From the NCBI GenBank assembly GCA_019415435.1, contig DXZE01000022.1:1-33275 (forward strand): a DNA stretch of 33,275 nucleotides, read 5' to 3'. Within the stretch, counting starts at the first letter, position 1, and every line of letters starts with the position of its first letter. Position numbers and translations under genes: made by a program. The notes beneath the pieces are model-generated. The model ran no database searches. It was given only the letters and a program-made list of their open reading frames with translations, and was not told the DNA's origin. Below are positions 22,488-31,437 of this stretch, in pieces. The DNA comes from Erysipelotrichaceae bacterium. GTDB lineage: Bacteria > Bacillota_I > Bacilli_A > Erysipelotrichales > Erysipelotrichaceae.

Positions 22488-24248
22488 ATGGGCAGAATAC
22501 AGAAACTTGATTCACAGACAACAAATATGATTGCCGCAGGAGAAGTGGTCGAAAGACCGATGGGCGTTGTAAAGGAACTGGTAGAAAATGCCATTGATGC
22601 AGGCAGTACCAGAATTGTTATTACAGCAGAACAGGGCGGCATTGAGAAAATAACCGTACAGGATAATGGATGCGGTATGGACAGTCAGGATGCGAAGATG
22701 TGTTTTGAACGTCATGCGACTTCCAAGATCCATAATCAGAATGACTTATGGGCAATTCATACATTAGGCTTCCGTGGTGAAGCATTGCCTTCTATTGCGG
22801 CAGTAGCCAAAGTGACATTACGTACCAGTGATGGTAATGACTCTACTGAGACAATCATCTCTTATGGAAAACTGCAGTCTGTAACGCCATATCCATGCAA
22901 TCAGGGTACAGAGATCAGTGTAGAAGGGTTGTTTTATCATACTCCTGCAAGATTAAAGCATATGAAGAGCGGCAACTATGAAGCTTCTTTAATACAGAAT
23001 GTCATCTCTTCTTTTGCCCTGAGTCATCCGGAGATTGCTTTTCAGTTTATTCATGATGGCAGGGAAGTATTCCGTACAAGTGGTCAGGGAGATTTATTAG
23101 AAGTAATTTATACAGTCTTTGGAAGAATGGCTGCGGAGAATTCTATCCCGGTATCTTTTCATGACTTTGACTATGAAGTAAAAGGGTATCTGATTAAGCC
23201 TTCCATTACCAGAGCATCCCGTAATATGATGCATATCTTTCTGAATGGGAGAATGGTAAGAACCTATAAATTATATAAAGCCGTAAAAGATGGCTATCAT
23301 GGCTATATACCTGAACAGAGATATCCGATGTGTATCTTATCTGTAGAGATGGATCCGCATCTATTAGATGTGAATGTACATCCATCCAAGTGGGAAGTAC
23401 GTATTTCCAAGGAAATACAGTTGGAAACATTATTAAGAGATAAGACTGCAGAAGCCTTATCCAGCGGTAATTCAGTCACTCCTGCAAAGGTACATGAGAC
23501 AAAAACAGAATACTATGAACCTTTATCCATAGATATGGAAGAATTACAGGAGAAGCCAAAAACATTCACTCTGGATGAAGAATTAAAGAAAGCAATCCAG
23601 GCTGAGGCTGAAGAAGATAATCAGATCTTAAAGGAAATAGAAGAAAAGAATCAGGTAAAACAGGAAGAAGAGAAACCTGTATTTCCTGCATTAGAGGTAT
23701 TAGGACAGTTTCATCATAATTATATGATTGCGTCCTCTGATACGGGCTTAGTCGTTATTGATCAGAAAGGAGCTTATCAGAGAATCTTATATGAAAAGAT
23801 TCTCCATGAATCTGATCAGAATACAGTTATGCAGGATCTTTTAGTCCCTGTGACAATCCATTGTGATGCCGTATTAGTGAACAGATGTCAGGAGATCAAT
23901 GACGCATTACAGGATATTCATATTCAGTTAGAACCATTCGGTACAGATACATTAGCTGTACACAGTATTCCTTCCTGGATGAAGGATATCGATGAACAGG
24001 CATTCTTTAATGATCTTTTAGATCAGTTTAAAAATGATAATGCCCGTACCTATGCCCGTATGGCTAAGGAGAAAGCAGCCCGGCTTGCGATTAAACATAC
24101 ATCCAGAAGAAAGAATACATTATCTGTACCAGAGATGCAGGAGATGGTACATCAGTTATCAGAATGTGATAATCCTTTTCATACACCTCAAGGGAAACCT
24201 GTATTTGTTATCTTTGAAGAAAAGGATCTTGCAAAGGAGTTTCGATGA
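22488..24248 (+). CDS. mutL: DNA mismatch repair protein MutL, endonuclease motifs lost
   Basis: MutL links mismatch recognition by MutS to strand removal. The GHKL ATPase domain is intact: LVENAIDAGST, QDNGCGM, HATSKI, FRGEALPSIA and a normal middle domain (NVHPSKWEVR). The C-terminal dimerisation domain is present but the nuclease metal site is not: DQHA-x2-E-x4-E reads DQKGAYQRILYE (425-436; His to Lys, first Glu to Gln); CPHGRP reads TPQGKP (566-571); and the SCKAA region reads KEKAA (no Cys). The 586-residue length is slightly short. It overlaps miaA as ATGA and has no adjacent mutS. Confidence 0.95.
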   Translation: MGRIQKLDSQTTNMIAAGEVVERPMGVVKELVENAIDAGSTRIVITAEQGGIEKITVQDNGCGMDSQDAKMCFERHATSKIHNQNDLWAIHTLGFRGEALPSIAAVAKVTLRTSDGNDSTETIISYGKLQSVTPYPCNQGTEISVEGLFYHTPARLKHMKSGNYEASLIQNVISSFALSHPEIAFQFIHDGREVFRTSGQGDLLEVIYTVFGRMAAENSIPVSFHDFDYEVKGYLIKPSITRASRNMMHIFLNGRMVRTYKLYKAVKDGYHGYIPEQRYPMCILSVEMDPHLLDVNVHPSKWEVRISKEIQLETLLRDKTAEALSSGNSVTPAKVHETKTEYYEPLSIDMEELQEKPKTFTLDEELKKAIQAEAEEDNQILKEIEEKNQVKQEEEKPVFPALEVLGQFHHNYMIASSDTGLVVIDQKGAYQRILYEKILHESDQNTVMQDLLVPVTIHCDAVLVNRCQEINDALQDIHIQLEPFGTDTLAVHSIPSWMKDIDEQAFFNDLLDQFKNDNARTYARMAKEKAARLAIKHTSRRKNTLSVPEMQEMVHQLSECDNPFHTPQGKPVFVIFEEKDLAKEFR

Positions 24249-25150
24249 AGAAAGTATTGGTAATAGCAGGACCTACTGCTTCAGGGAAGACATCTTTCTC
24301 TATACAGATAGCAGAGAAATACAACCTTGAGATTATCAGTGGTGATTCCATACAGGTATATAAAGGACTGGATATTGGTTCTGGCAAGGTGACTGAAAAA
24401 GAGAAACATGGCATTAAACACTATCTGATCGATATTCTTTCACCTAAGGAATCCTATTCTGTATCTGACTTTCAGAAGATGGCCAGAGATCTGACAGATC
24501 ATTCAGAGAAACCTATGATTATCGCTGGTGGTACAGGCTTATATCTTAAGGCATGTCTATATGATTATACCTTTGATGAAGAATCAGAAGATCTGCCTTC
24601 TGTAGATCCTTCCTTTGAAAAGATGGATGAAGAAAGTCTGTATCAGTTATTGGTTAAGGTAGACCCGAAACAGGCAGAAAAGATCCATCCGAATAACCGG
24701 AGAAGATTATTAAGATCTTTAACAATATGGAAACGTACCGGTAAACCACAGAGTGAGATTGTAGGAGAACAGAGTCATAAGCCTGTCTATGATGCCTTTA
24801 TTGCCGGATGCACAATGGACAGAAAAAAACTCTACCAGAGAATCAATAACAGAGTAGAACAGATGTTTCAGGATGGTCTGGAAGAAGAAGTCAGACATCT
24901 TTTAGAACAAGGTGTATCCTTCTCAGATACCTGCATGCAGGGAATAGGCTATAAGGAATGGAATCCTTACTTTGAAGGAAATAGTTCAGTAGAAGAAGTA
25001 AAGCAGGAGATTCAGAAACACTCACGGCAATTTGCCAAAAGACAGTATACATGGTTAAACCATCAGATGGATGTTCACTGGTTTGACAGTACAAATGAAA
25101 AAGATATAGTGAGAATAGAAAAAGAGATAGATACATGGATAGAGAGGTGA
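24245..25150 (+). CDS. miaA: tRNA dimethylallyltransferase
   Basis: Adds the dimethylallyl group to A37 of tRNAs that read codons starting with U. The 301-residue protein has the P-loop AGPTASGKT near the start, SGDSIQVYKGLDIGSGK (substrate motif), the YLIDILSP segment, GGTGLYLKA and RRLLRSL. It overlaps mutL by 4 nt (ATGA), the usual mutL-miaA arrangement in Bacillota, and AAGGAG lies upstream inside mutL. No hfq follows. Confidence 0.95.
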   Translation: MKKVLVIAGPTASGKTSFSIQIAEKYNLEIISGDSIQVYKGLDIGSGKVTEKEKHGIKHYLIDILSPKESYSVSDFQKMARDLTDHSEKPMIIAGGTGLYLKACLYDYTFDEESEDLPSVDPSFEKMDEESLYQLLVKVDPKQAEKIHPNNRRRLLRSLTIWKRTGKPQSEIVGEQSHKPVYDAFIAGCTMDRKKLYQRINNRVEQMFQDGLEEEVRHLLEQGVSFSDTCMQGIGYKEWNPYFEGNSSVEEVKQEIQKHSRQFAKRQYTWLNHQMDVHWFDSTNEKDIVRIEKEIDTWIER

Positions 25151-25153
25151 AGC

Positions 25154-25633
25154 ATGATTACCAGGAAGATTAAGAAAAATCAGCGTATGGCTTGTCTGTT
25201 GCATGCCATTGCATATAGTGCCTTAGCGGCAGTGATTATCTTCAGCTTTATTCTTTTAACAGATAATCAGGCAGATATCCTGCAGGGAGTCATCGCATCG
25301 GCATGTATTCTTGTTGTATTGTGCCTTTTGTCACAGATTATTGCGTCTAAAAGACTGCATGTCATTAAGAAGTATATAAAAAACCAGACTGCTTCTGTTA
25401 CATTGGATGATGATGCGTATGAAGTGATTGGTAAGAATCTTGCCCTAGGGAAACAATGGCTTGTCTATCACCATGGCAATTACTTCAGACCTATCTCTCA
25501 TGAAAGCATTCATTCTGTTACATTACAGAATAAGAAGATGCTTATATATGTAGATGGAGGCTATATCTCCATACCAATGCGTAAGAAGGATGAATCAGCC
25601 TGTCAGGCCATACAGGCATGGTTGGAAGCGTGA
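25154..25633 (+). CDS. Small membrane protein with two helices and YcxB/PH-like C-terminal domain
   Basis: The 159-residue protein has two membrane helices (about residues 15-35 and 42-62) followed by a beta-rich soluble domain of about 80 residues with alternating hydrophobic strands, ending in a short helix (ESACQAIQAWLEA). This layout resembles YcxB-like or bacterial PH-like membrane proteins; the assignment is from architecture, not from a diagnostic motif. It starts 3 nt after miaA with GAGGTG as ribosome site, so it is in the mutL-miaA operon. Confidence 0.65.
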   Translation: MITRKIKKNQRMACLLHAIAYSALAAVIIFSFILLTDNQADILQGVIASACILVVLCLLSQIIASKRLHVIKKYIKNQTASVTLDDDAYEVIGKNLALGKQWLVYHHGNYFRPISHESIHSVTLQNKKMLIYVDGGYISIPMRKKDESACQAIQAWLEA

Positions 25634-25656
25634 TATACATTTCTGATGTAATGTAT

Positions 25657-25684
25657 TTGACTTCTTATATGAGATCATTAAACT
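25657..25684 (+). promoter_or_regulatory. Probable promoter of the Bax-inhibitor-1 gene (TTGACT-16-TAAACT)
   Basis: The -35 is a near-consensus TTGACT; the -10 TAAACT is weak. It lies 33 nt before the ATG, with AGAAAGGTGG as ribosome site between. Confidence 0.45.
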
Positions 25685-25716
25685 GATTATTAACCGTTGA
25701 GAAAGGTGGTATCACT

Positions 25717-26430
25717 ATGAATGAATATAACATGAATGGAGCTCAAAGCTATGAAGTAGATGGCTTCAGATCATATCTTACAAAAGTATATACAAAGATG
25801 GGGCTGGGATTGCTTGTCACAGCGGCAGTCGCTGCGATCGGTTACTTCTCTGGCTTCTATTACAACTTTATCGCCGCAACAGGTGCGCTTGGCGTATGGC
25901 TGCCATTTATCCTGGAATTAATACTGGCAATGTCGATGAGTGCAGGTATTACAAGATTCAAGCCGGCAACGGTTAATCTTCTGTTCTTCGCTTATGCCGC
26001 AATAACAGGCTTTACCTTCTCGGTATTGTTATATGCCTATGATATTGGGATCGTATTTGGAGCTTTCGCCTTCTCCGCAATTCTCTTTATCAGTTGTGCC
26101 ATCATTGGTCATGTCACAAATGTAGATCTCTCACGTTTCTCTACATTACTGATCGGTGCCTTGTTTGCATTGGTTATTGCCTCTGTAGTATCCATGTTTG
26201 TACCGGCATTAGCTGATTCTCTTGTATTATCTTACATTGGTATCATCCTGTTCTTATTCCTGACGGCCTGGGATGTACAGAGATTAAAGGGTTTGTATTA
26301 TACAACAAGTTCTATGGGAGAGATTGGTGAAAACATTGCCGTATATGGTGCATTTGAACTGTATCTGGATTTCATTAATCTGTTCTTATATGTCATCAGA
26401 ATTCTTGGAAGCAGAAGTTCAAGAGACTGA
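25717..26430 (+). CDS. Bax inhibitor-1 / YccA family membrane protein
   Basis: The 237-residue protein has seven membrane helices after a short polar N-terminus that ends SYLTKVYTKMGLGLL, the family opening. The conserved FLFLTAWDVQRLKGLYY and LYLDFINLFLYVIRILGSR segments close it; the paired acidic residues (D in WDVQ and D in LDFIN) correspond to the pH-sensing aspartates of B. subtilis YetJ. Members conduct calcium in a pH-dependent way in vitro. The ribosome site AAAGGTGG precedes the ATG. It has its own promoter and a strong terminator. Confidence 0.93.
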   Translation: MNEYNMNGAQSYEVDGFRSYLTKVYTKMGLGLLVTAAVAAIGYFSGFYYNFIAATGALGVWLPFILELILAMSMSAGITRFKPATVNLLFFAYAAITGFTFSVLLYAYDIGIVFGAFAFSAILFISCAIIGHVTNVDLSRFSTLLIGALFALVIASVVSMFVPALADSLVLSYIGIILFLFLTAWDVQRLKGLYYTTSSMGEIGENIAVYGAFELYLDFINLFLYVIRILGSRSSRD

Positions 26431-26450
26431 ATGAGTCTGTGCTAGAATGG

Positions 26451-26478
26451 ATTGAGCAGTATATACTGCTCAATTTTT
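26451..26478 (+). terminator. Perfect-palindrome terminator after the Bax-inhibitor-1 gene
   Basis: ATTGAGCAGTAT/ATACTGCTCAAT (26451-26474) is a gap-free 24-bp palindrome followed by TTTT. An extended -10-like TGCTAGAAT (26440-26448) sits just before it. Confidence 0.85.
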
Positions 26479-26495
26479 ATGTTATGAGGTTAATT

Positions 26496-27140
26496 ATGAG
26501 TCATTCCAATGAAATTACATATACATGTCCTTATTGTGGAAAACAGTTCCCAATTACAATCTATGATACTGTTAATGTCAGAGAAGATCCTGACTTAAGA
26601 GAAAGATGTCTCAGTGGAGATATATTCCGTCATTCCTGTCCACATTGTCATAAAGACTTTATGGTACAGAATCCTATGTTATATGAAGACCCTGACAAGC
26701 ACTTTGTTTTATATGTCAGTCAGAATGATCCTGGCAATACATTCAAAGAGGCAGGAGAAGCATTAAAGAAAAAAGGATATCGTTTACGCAGAGTATCCAC
26801 AATCAAAGAATTCACTGAAAAGATATCCGTGTTCGAAGATGGCATGAATGATATAGCAGTAGAATTAGCCAAATATGATTCTTTTATCGAATTCATTAAT
26901 AACCGTAAGGGAAAGCCTGAAGATATTACATCTATTGACTATCAGTATACACATGATGATGTTATGAAGATCAATATCCGTACGGGTGATAAGGGTATGT
27001 CTTTCTTGATCCCGGTCAGTGGCATACAGGAAGAAATGGAAGAAAACAAGCAGTTATACCAGATCGATGATGCTTTATTTCCATGTATCAATCAGGACTG
27101 GATTATCTCCTTATTCTCTACGCCAGAGGGAAAAGCCTGA
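26496..27140 (+). CDS. CpXC domain protein
   Basis: The 214-residue cytosolic protein starts with two CPxC motifs (CPYC at 11-14 and CPHC near 49-52), the signature of the CpXC domain, a zinc-binding module of unknown role, often followed, as here, by an alpha/beta region. The rest is charged with no membrane segment. I start at ATG 26496, which has GAGGT 8 nt upstream. An upstream frame to 26439 runs through the terminator and is not protein. It is a single gene with a 208-bp gap after it that holds no supportable gene, only the terminator at 27304. Confidence 0.8.
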   Translation: MSHSNEITYTCPYCGKQFPITIYDTVNVREDPDLRERCLSGDIFRHSCPHCHKDFMVQNPMLYEDPDKHFVLYVSQNDPGNTFKEAGEALKKKGYRLRRVSTIKEFTEKISVFEDGMNDIAVELAKYDSFIEFINNRKGKPEDITSIDYQYTHDDVMKINIRTGDKGMSFLIPVSGIQEEMEENKQLYQIDDALFPCINQDWIISLFSTPEGKA

Positions 27141-27303
27141 ATCACATAATTTCACAAAGTGATGACATAATTATCTGTATGGATATTCGTATTATATAGA
27201 TGCAGATAAAATAACGGTCTGCACTGAATGAATGCTCAATCCCCTTGGCATACATCAGTAATAATTCTATCCCCTGATAATAAAAACAAACAAAAAAAGA
27301 AAT

Positions 27304-27335
27304 AGAACCCCTGCACAAGGTTCTTTTTCTTTTTG
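27304..27335. terminator. Terminator before the uridine-kinase-like gene
   Basis: AGAACC (27304-27309) pairs with GGTTCT (27319-27324), followed by TTTTTCTTTTT and preceded by an A-rich tract on the other side, so it can work both ways. Confidence 0.65.
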
Positions 27336-27342
27336 TTACAAT
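27334..27342 (+). promoter_or_regulatory. Extended -10 promoter (TGTTACAAT)
   Basis: TG-N-TACAAT ends 6 nt before the ATG of the uridine-kinase-like gene, which has no Shine-Dalgarno. The predicted start of transcription is at the start codon. Confidence 0.55.
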
Positions 27343-27348
27343 AACAGT

Positions 27349-27918
27349 ATGTATGAAACAGTTATAAAAGATATACAGAAACTGATAGAGAACAAACAAA
27401 GTATATGCATAGCCATAGATGGCAGATGTGCATCAGGAAAGACTACTTTTTCTAAACAACTGCATACTGCCATTGGTGGAATATGCATGCACATGGATGA
27501 TTATTTCTTAAGACCAGTCCAGAGAACATCAGAAAGGTATGCTGAACCTGGCGGTAACGTGGACTATGAGCGTTTCAAAGAGGAAGTACTCATACCATGG
27601 AGTCAGAAACAATCCATCCGCTATCAGCCTTTTGACTGTAAATCCATGACATTGATGGATGCAGAAGAGATACCGTATCAGTCGATATTGATTGTAGAAG
27701 GAAGTTACAGTATGCATTCACAGTTAAATGATTTCTATGATTATCGTATCTTTATGACTGTTGATAAAAAGAAACAGATAGAAAGAATACAGAAGAGAAA
27801 TCCGGATAAGATACAGAAGTTTCAGGATGTATGGATTCCTTATGAAGAGAAGTACTTTCAGTATTACAGCATTCAGAAACAATGCAATACAGTCTTGGAT
27901 ACTTCTGAAATGTTCTGA
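27349..27918 (+). CDS. Uridine kinase-like P-loop protein
   Basis: The 189-residue protein has a Walker A motif in AIDGRCASGKTT (G25 to T32), then HMDDYFLRP, which resembles the MDDFY motif of uridine/phosphoribulokinase-type kinases, NVDYERF, and a Walker B-like ILIVEGSYS. A substrate such as uridine is inferred from family only. The ORF has no Shine-Dalgarno; the upstream -10 box is 6 nt before the ATG. An ATG at 27353 is out of frame. It is convergent with nothing and stands as its own unit. Confidence 0.82.
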   Translation: MYETVIKDIQKLIENKQSICIAIDGRCASGKTTFSKQLHTAIGGICMHMDDYFLRPVQRTSERYAEPGGNVDYERFKEEVLIPWSQKQSIRYQPFDCKSMTLMDAEEIPYQSILIVEGSYSMHSQLNDFYDYRIFMTVDKKKQIERIQKRNPDKIQKFQDVWIPYEEKYFQYYSIQKQCNTVLDTSEMF

Positions 27919-27999
27919 ATTTTCATATAGTTTATACACTATAACAATAAGAAACAGCGCTACAATAGATCTGGATAAACTGGAGGATTGAATCAGTAT

Positions 28000-28527
28000 A
28001 TGGCAGAAAAGAAATTGCCTGTTTGTCCGCATTGCGGTTCTAAGAATGTACAGGCAGTAAATGATTTTTTTCGGTGTGAGGACTGTCTGCAGGACTTTGG
28101 CAGAGATGCTGAATCAGAGGAAGGCATTCCATTAGCAGAAGCTATTAAAGGATTGCGTTTCCGCTATGGTGATATTGTCAGCGGCAGTGTCAGACTTCGT
28201 ATTGTGCAGGAAAAAGATGACTGTATATTTGAAGTATATGATGCCAATGAAGGCGGTGTAGACAAGGTAGCTGATGTCCTTGATATGAATGAATGGAACA
28301 AGATCAAGGATAAGCTTGTGAATACATTTTATGTATCAGACTGGAACAGAGAATATATTCCGGTAAATGATGGTCGGACAGTTCCTGAGAATAATGAATG
28401 GGAATTGGATCTGGATATCAATGAAGATGAGTCTCTTACCTTTAATGGATATGATGCATATCCGGTATACTGGAATGCATTTATGAGAGTGATTCATCCA
28501 TTCTTTGAAAGACTGCAGAAAGCATAA
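28000..28527 (+). CDS. Zinc-ribbon protein of unknown function
   Basis: The 175-residue protein opens with a zinc ribbon (C9, C12, C26, C29: CPHCGSKNVQ then RCEDC) and continues with a mixed alpha/beta region with no membrane segment, ending VIHPFFERLQKA. I do not recognise the rest. GGAGG lies 13 nt before the ATG at 28000 and 1 nt before a TTG at 27988; neither spacing is ideal, and the TTG would add four residues. A terminator follows the stop. Confidence 0.7.
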   Translation: MAEKKLPVCPHCGSKNVQAVNDFFRCEDCLQDFGRDAESEEGIPLAEAIKGLRFRYGDIVSGSVRLRIVQEKDDCIFEVYDANEGGVDKVADVLDMNEWNKIKDKLVNTFYVSDWNREYIPVNDGRTVPENNEWELDLDINEDESLTFNGYDAYPVYWNAFMRVIHPFFERLQKA

Positions 28528-28550
28528 GGTATGGTTATTCCATGCCTTTT
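28526..28550 (+). terminator. Rho-independent terminator before trkA
   Basis: AAGGTATGG pairs with CCATGCCTT (28526-28534 with 28540-28548, one T-G pair), loop of 5, ending in TTTT. It starts at the stop codon of the zinc-ribbon gene. Confidence 0.7.
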
Positions 28551-28553
28551 CAG

Positions 28554-28581
28554 TTGTCTTTAAAATAAATACTGATAGAAT
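28554..28581 (+). promoter_or_regulatory. Promoter of trkA-trkH (TTGTCT-16-TAGAAT)
   Basis: A -35-like TTGTCT and a -10 TAGAAT with 16 bp between lie 28 nt before the trkA ATG. GGGGGG serves as the ribosome site. Confidence 0.5.
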
Positions 28582-28609
28582 GGATTGTGCTTATTTTCAG
28601 GGGGGTTAT

Positions 28610-29971
28610 ATGAAAATATTGATTGCAGGGGCTGGTAAAGTAGGCCGTGCATTAACAAAGGAACTATGTAAGGAAGGCCATGATATTACCGTCATTGATC
28701 TCAACAGCAAGGTTCTGGAAGATATCATGGAGAAGTATGATATCATCACATATCGTGGCAATAGTGCATCCAAGGTTTCTCTGGAAGAAGCAGGTATTCA
28801 TGATATGAATGTATTTATTGCGGCAACGAGCATGGATGAAGTCAACATGCTTTCCTGTGTAACTGCGAAAGCATTGAATCCTGATGTACACTGCATTGCA
28901 AGAATCAGAGATCCGCAGTATGTGGATCAGACATATACAATGAATGATACATTCCGGCTTTCTCTGGTTATTAATCCGGAAAGACAGGCTGCTTATGAAA
29001 TATCCAGATTATTAAAGTATCCTGGTTTCTTGAAGAGAGAAGCTTTTGCGAAAGCTCATGTAGAGATTGTTGAGTTAAAGGTAGAGGCAGGATCCAGGCT
29101 GGATAATGTCAGAATGAATGATCTTCATAAGGCTATCAATGCACAGGTATTGATCTGTACAGTCTTAAGAGATGACAAGGCCATTATGCCGGATGGTAAC
29201 TTTGTACTAAAGGCAGAAGATCGTATCTTTGTGACAGGTGAACCAACTGAATTACACAATCTGTTACAGAATATCGGAGTCATCACTTCACCAGTAAAGC
29301 ATGTATTGATTGGCGGTGGTTCCAGGATTGCCTACTATCTGGCTCAGGAATTACAGAAAGCACATATCTCTACTTCCATCATTGATAACAATCCTGAAAA
29401 ATGTGAAGAGTTTGCGGAATATCTGCCGGAATGCACGATCATCAATGGTGATATCTCTGATCACTCTATTCTCGATAGTGAAGAGCTGGAAGACTATGAT
29501 GCCTTTGTGTCATTAACAGGTATGGATGAATTAAATATCTTATCCGGTATGTATGCATCTATGCTGGGTGTAAAACAGGTTGTCACAAAGGTAAGCAGAG
29601 GTACGGATTCCAAGCTTCTGAATACTCTTCCGGTAGGATCTGTTGTTTCTCCTAAGGATCTGATTACTATGCATATTGTCCGTTATGTAAGAGCTATGCA
29701 GGATAAGGAAGGTGCTGCCTTAACGATTCATAAGATTGCGGATGGTCAGGCTGAAGCAATTGAGTTTGAAGTAGACAGTGATACCAAGCATATTGGGGAA
29801 CCTTTAAAGAATCTCAAGATCCGGAAGAATGTATTAATCAACTCTATCCGTCATATTAACAAGACAGAAATACCGAATGGTGATTCTTCCTTCCAGGAAG
29901 GTGATACGGTTGTTGTTGTGACTGACAGTGATCATACTGTACACCAGCTGAATGATATATTTGAGGGATAA
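28610..29971 (+). CDS. trkA: Trk potassium uptake regulator TrkA
   Basis: The cytosolic NAD(H)/nucleotide-binding gate of the Trk potassium channel. The 453-residue protein holds two RCK units: the first Rossmann motif is IAGAGKVGRAL (residue 4 on) and the second is LIGGGSRIAYYLA (about residue 231), each followed by a TrkA-C domain. The second glycine motif (GGGSRI) is less canonical. I start at ATG 28610, preceded by GGGGGG; the frame is open upstream to 28505 but that part crosses the terminator and promoter. It is 2 nt ahead of trkH. Confidence 0.95.
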   Translation: MKILIAGAGKVGRALTKELCKEGHDITVIDLNSKVLEDIMEKYDIITYRGNSASKVSLEEAGIHDMNVFIAATSMDEVNMLSCVTAKALNPDVHCIARIRDPQYVDQTYTMNDTFRLSLVINPERQAAYEISRLLKYPGFLKREAFAKAHVEIVELKVEAGSRLDNVRMNDLHKAINAQVLICTVLRDDKAIMPDGNFVLKAEDRIFVTGEPTELHNLLQNIGVITSPVKHVLIGGGSRIAYYLAQELQKAHISTSIIDNNPEKCEEFAEYLPECTIINGDISDHSILDSEELEDYDAFVSLTGMDELNILSGMYASMLGVKQVVTKVSRGTDSKLLNTLPVGSVVSPKDLITMHIVRYVRAMQDKEGAALTIHKIADGQAEAIEFEVDSDTKHIGEPLKNLKIRKNVLINSIRHINKTEIPNGDSSFQEGDTVVVVTDSDHTVHQLNDIFEG

Positions 29972-29973
29972 GC

Positions 29974-31434
29974 ATGAACTGGAAGATGATTATTAAAATC
30001 ATTGCATACATTCTGCTTGTGGAACTTGTATTAATGATTCCGGCATGCTTGATCAGTGTAGTTGATCATGAAAGTGCGGCCGTCAGCGGATTCTTATGGA
30101 CGTTCTTAATTATGCTGATTGTGTCAGGACTGATGCTGGTGTTTACAAGAAATGCTGTAAAAGGTAAGTTCTATGCCAGAGAAGGACTTGTGACAACTGG
30201 TCTTACATGGATTGTCATGAGTGCTCTTGGCTGTCTGCCTTTTGTTATATCTGGTACAATTCCCAGCTTTATTGATGCAATGTTTGAAATGGTTTCCGGT
30301 TTTACCACAACCGGATCTTCTATATTGAAAAGTGTAGAAGATGTCGCAAGAGGCTTGCTTTGGTGGAGATCTTTCTCACACTGGGTAGGAGGCATGGGTA
30401 TCCTTGTCTTCTTAATGTCTATTGTAAGACTTGGTGGTAAGTCACAGGGTTTCTCCCTGCATATATTAAGAGCGGAATCCCCGGGTCCTGCCGTAGGCAA
30501 GATGACACCTAAGATGAAAGATACAGCTTCTATCCTGTATCTTCTGTACATTGGCTTAACAATATTAAATATATTCTTCCTTGTGATAGGAGGTATGCCT
30601 TTATTTGACGCATGCTGTACAGCATTTGGTACAGCCGGTACCGGAGGCTTTGGCATCAAGAATGATTCCATGGCGTCCTACAGTCCATATCTGCAGAATG
30701 TAACAACGATATTCATGCTGCTGTTCTCTTGTAACTTCTCGGTCTATTATCTGTTTGTGATCAGGAAGGTAAGAGAAGGTCTCGCAGATGAGGAATTCAA
30801 GCTGTTCTGGACTATCGTATTATGTTCTATCCTGGCTATGTTCATAGCAGTTATTCCTAATTACAGTACATTGGAAGAAGCTTTGCGTCATGCGGCATTT
30901 ACTGTTGCGACTATTATATCCACAACCGGATATGCGACTACTGACTTCAACAAATGGTCTCCGTTTACACATGCATTGATATTATTCTTAATGTTCTGCG
31001 GCGCTTGTGCAGGAAGTACAGGCGGTGGCATCAAACAAGTCAGATTACTTGTATTGTGGAGAACTTTAAGAAGAAATATTCATAAGTCACTGCATCCTAC
31101 AGAAGTAAGAACCATCATGGTAAATCACAGACCAGTGGATGAGCAGATTGTGAATAACATCAGTGCATATCTGATTGTATATGTCATTATTATCATTACC
31201 AGTGTATTAGTTGTGTCTCTGGATGGATTCTCATTTGAGACAAACTTCTCTGCTGTCATGGCAACATTCAATAATATCGGACCAGGTTTAGGTGCTGTAG
31301 GACCAGCATCCAACTTCAGTGCTTACTCTAATCTTTCCAAGATTGTCATGACAATTGACATGCTTGCCGGAAGACTGGAAATCTATCCGATCCTGATTCT
31401 CTTCTCCAGAAGTACATGGAAGAAGGCAAGATAA
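29974..31434 (+). CDS. trkH: Trk potassium uptake channel TrkH
   Basis: The pore subunit of the TrkAH potassium uptake system. The 486-residue protein has about ten membrane helices and the four pore loops of the family, visible as SGFTTTGSSI, TAGTGGFG, TISTTGYATTD and NNIGPGLGAVG. GAGGG in the trkA end and a 2-nt gap indicate coupled translation. A long hairpin terminator follows. No potassium or c-di-AMP riboswitch was seen in the short trkA leader. Confidence 0.96.
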   Translation: MNWKMIIKIIAYILLVELVLMIPACLISVVDHESAAVSGFLWTFLIMLIVSGLMLVFTRNAVKGKFYAREGLVTTGLTWIVMSALGCLPFVISGTIPSFIDAMFEMVSGFTTTGSSILKSVEDVARGLLWWRSFSHWVGGMGILVFLMSIVRLGGKSQGFSLHILRAESPGPAVGKMTPKMKDTASILYLLYIGLTILNIFFLVIGGMPLFDACCTAFGTAGTGGFGIKNDSMASYSPYLQNVTTIFMLLFSCNFSVYYLFVIRKVREGLADEEFKLFWTIVLCSILAMFIAVIPNYSTLEEALRHAAFTVATIISTTGYATTDFNKWSPFTHALILFLMFCGACAGSTGGGIKQVRLLVLWRTLRRNIHKSLHPTEVRTIMVNHRPVDEQIVNNISAYLIVYVIIIITSVLVVSLDGFSFETNFSAVMATFNNIGPGLGAVGPASNFSAYSNLSKIVMTIDMLAGRLEIYPILILFSRSTWKKAR

Positions 31435-31437
31435 AGT

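Noticed and set aside
27142..27399. 85-residue minus-strand ORF rich in I, F and Y between the CpXC and uridine-kinase-like genes
   Set aside because: It runs through the terminator and the start of the plus-strand gene, has no ribosome site, and its composition reflects AT-rich sequence.
30171..30671. 166-residue minus-strand ORF inside trkH
   Set aside because: It lies wholly antisense to a clear trkH, has no start signals, and is high in proline and isoleucine as expected of a shadow frame.
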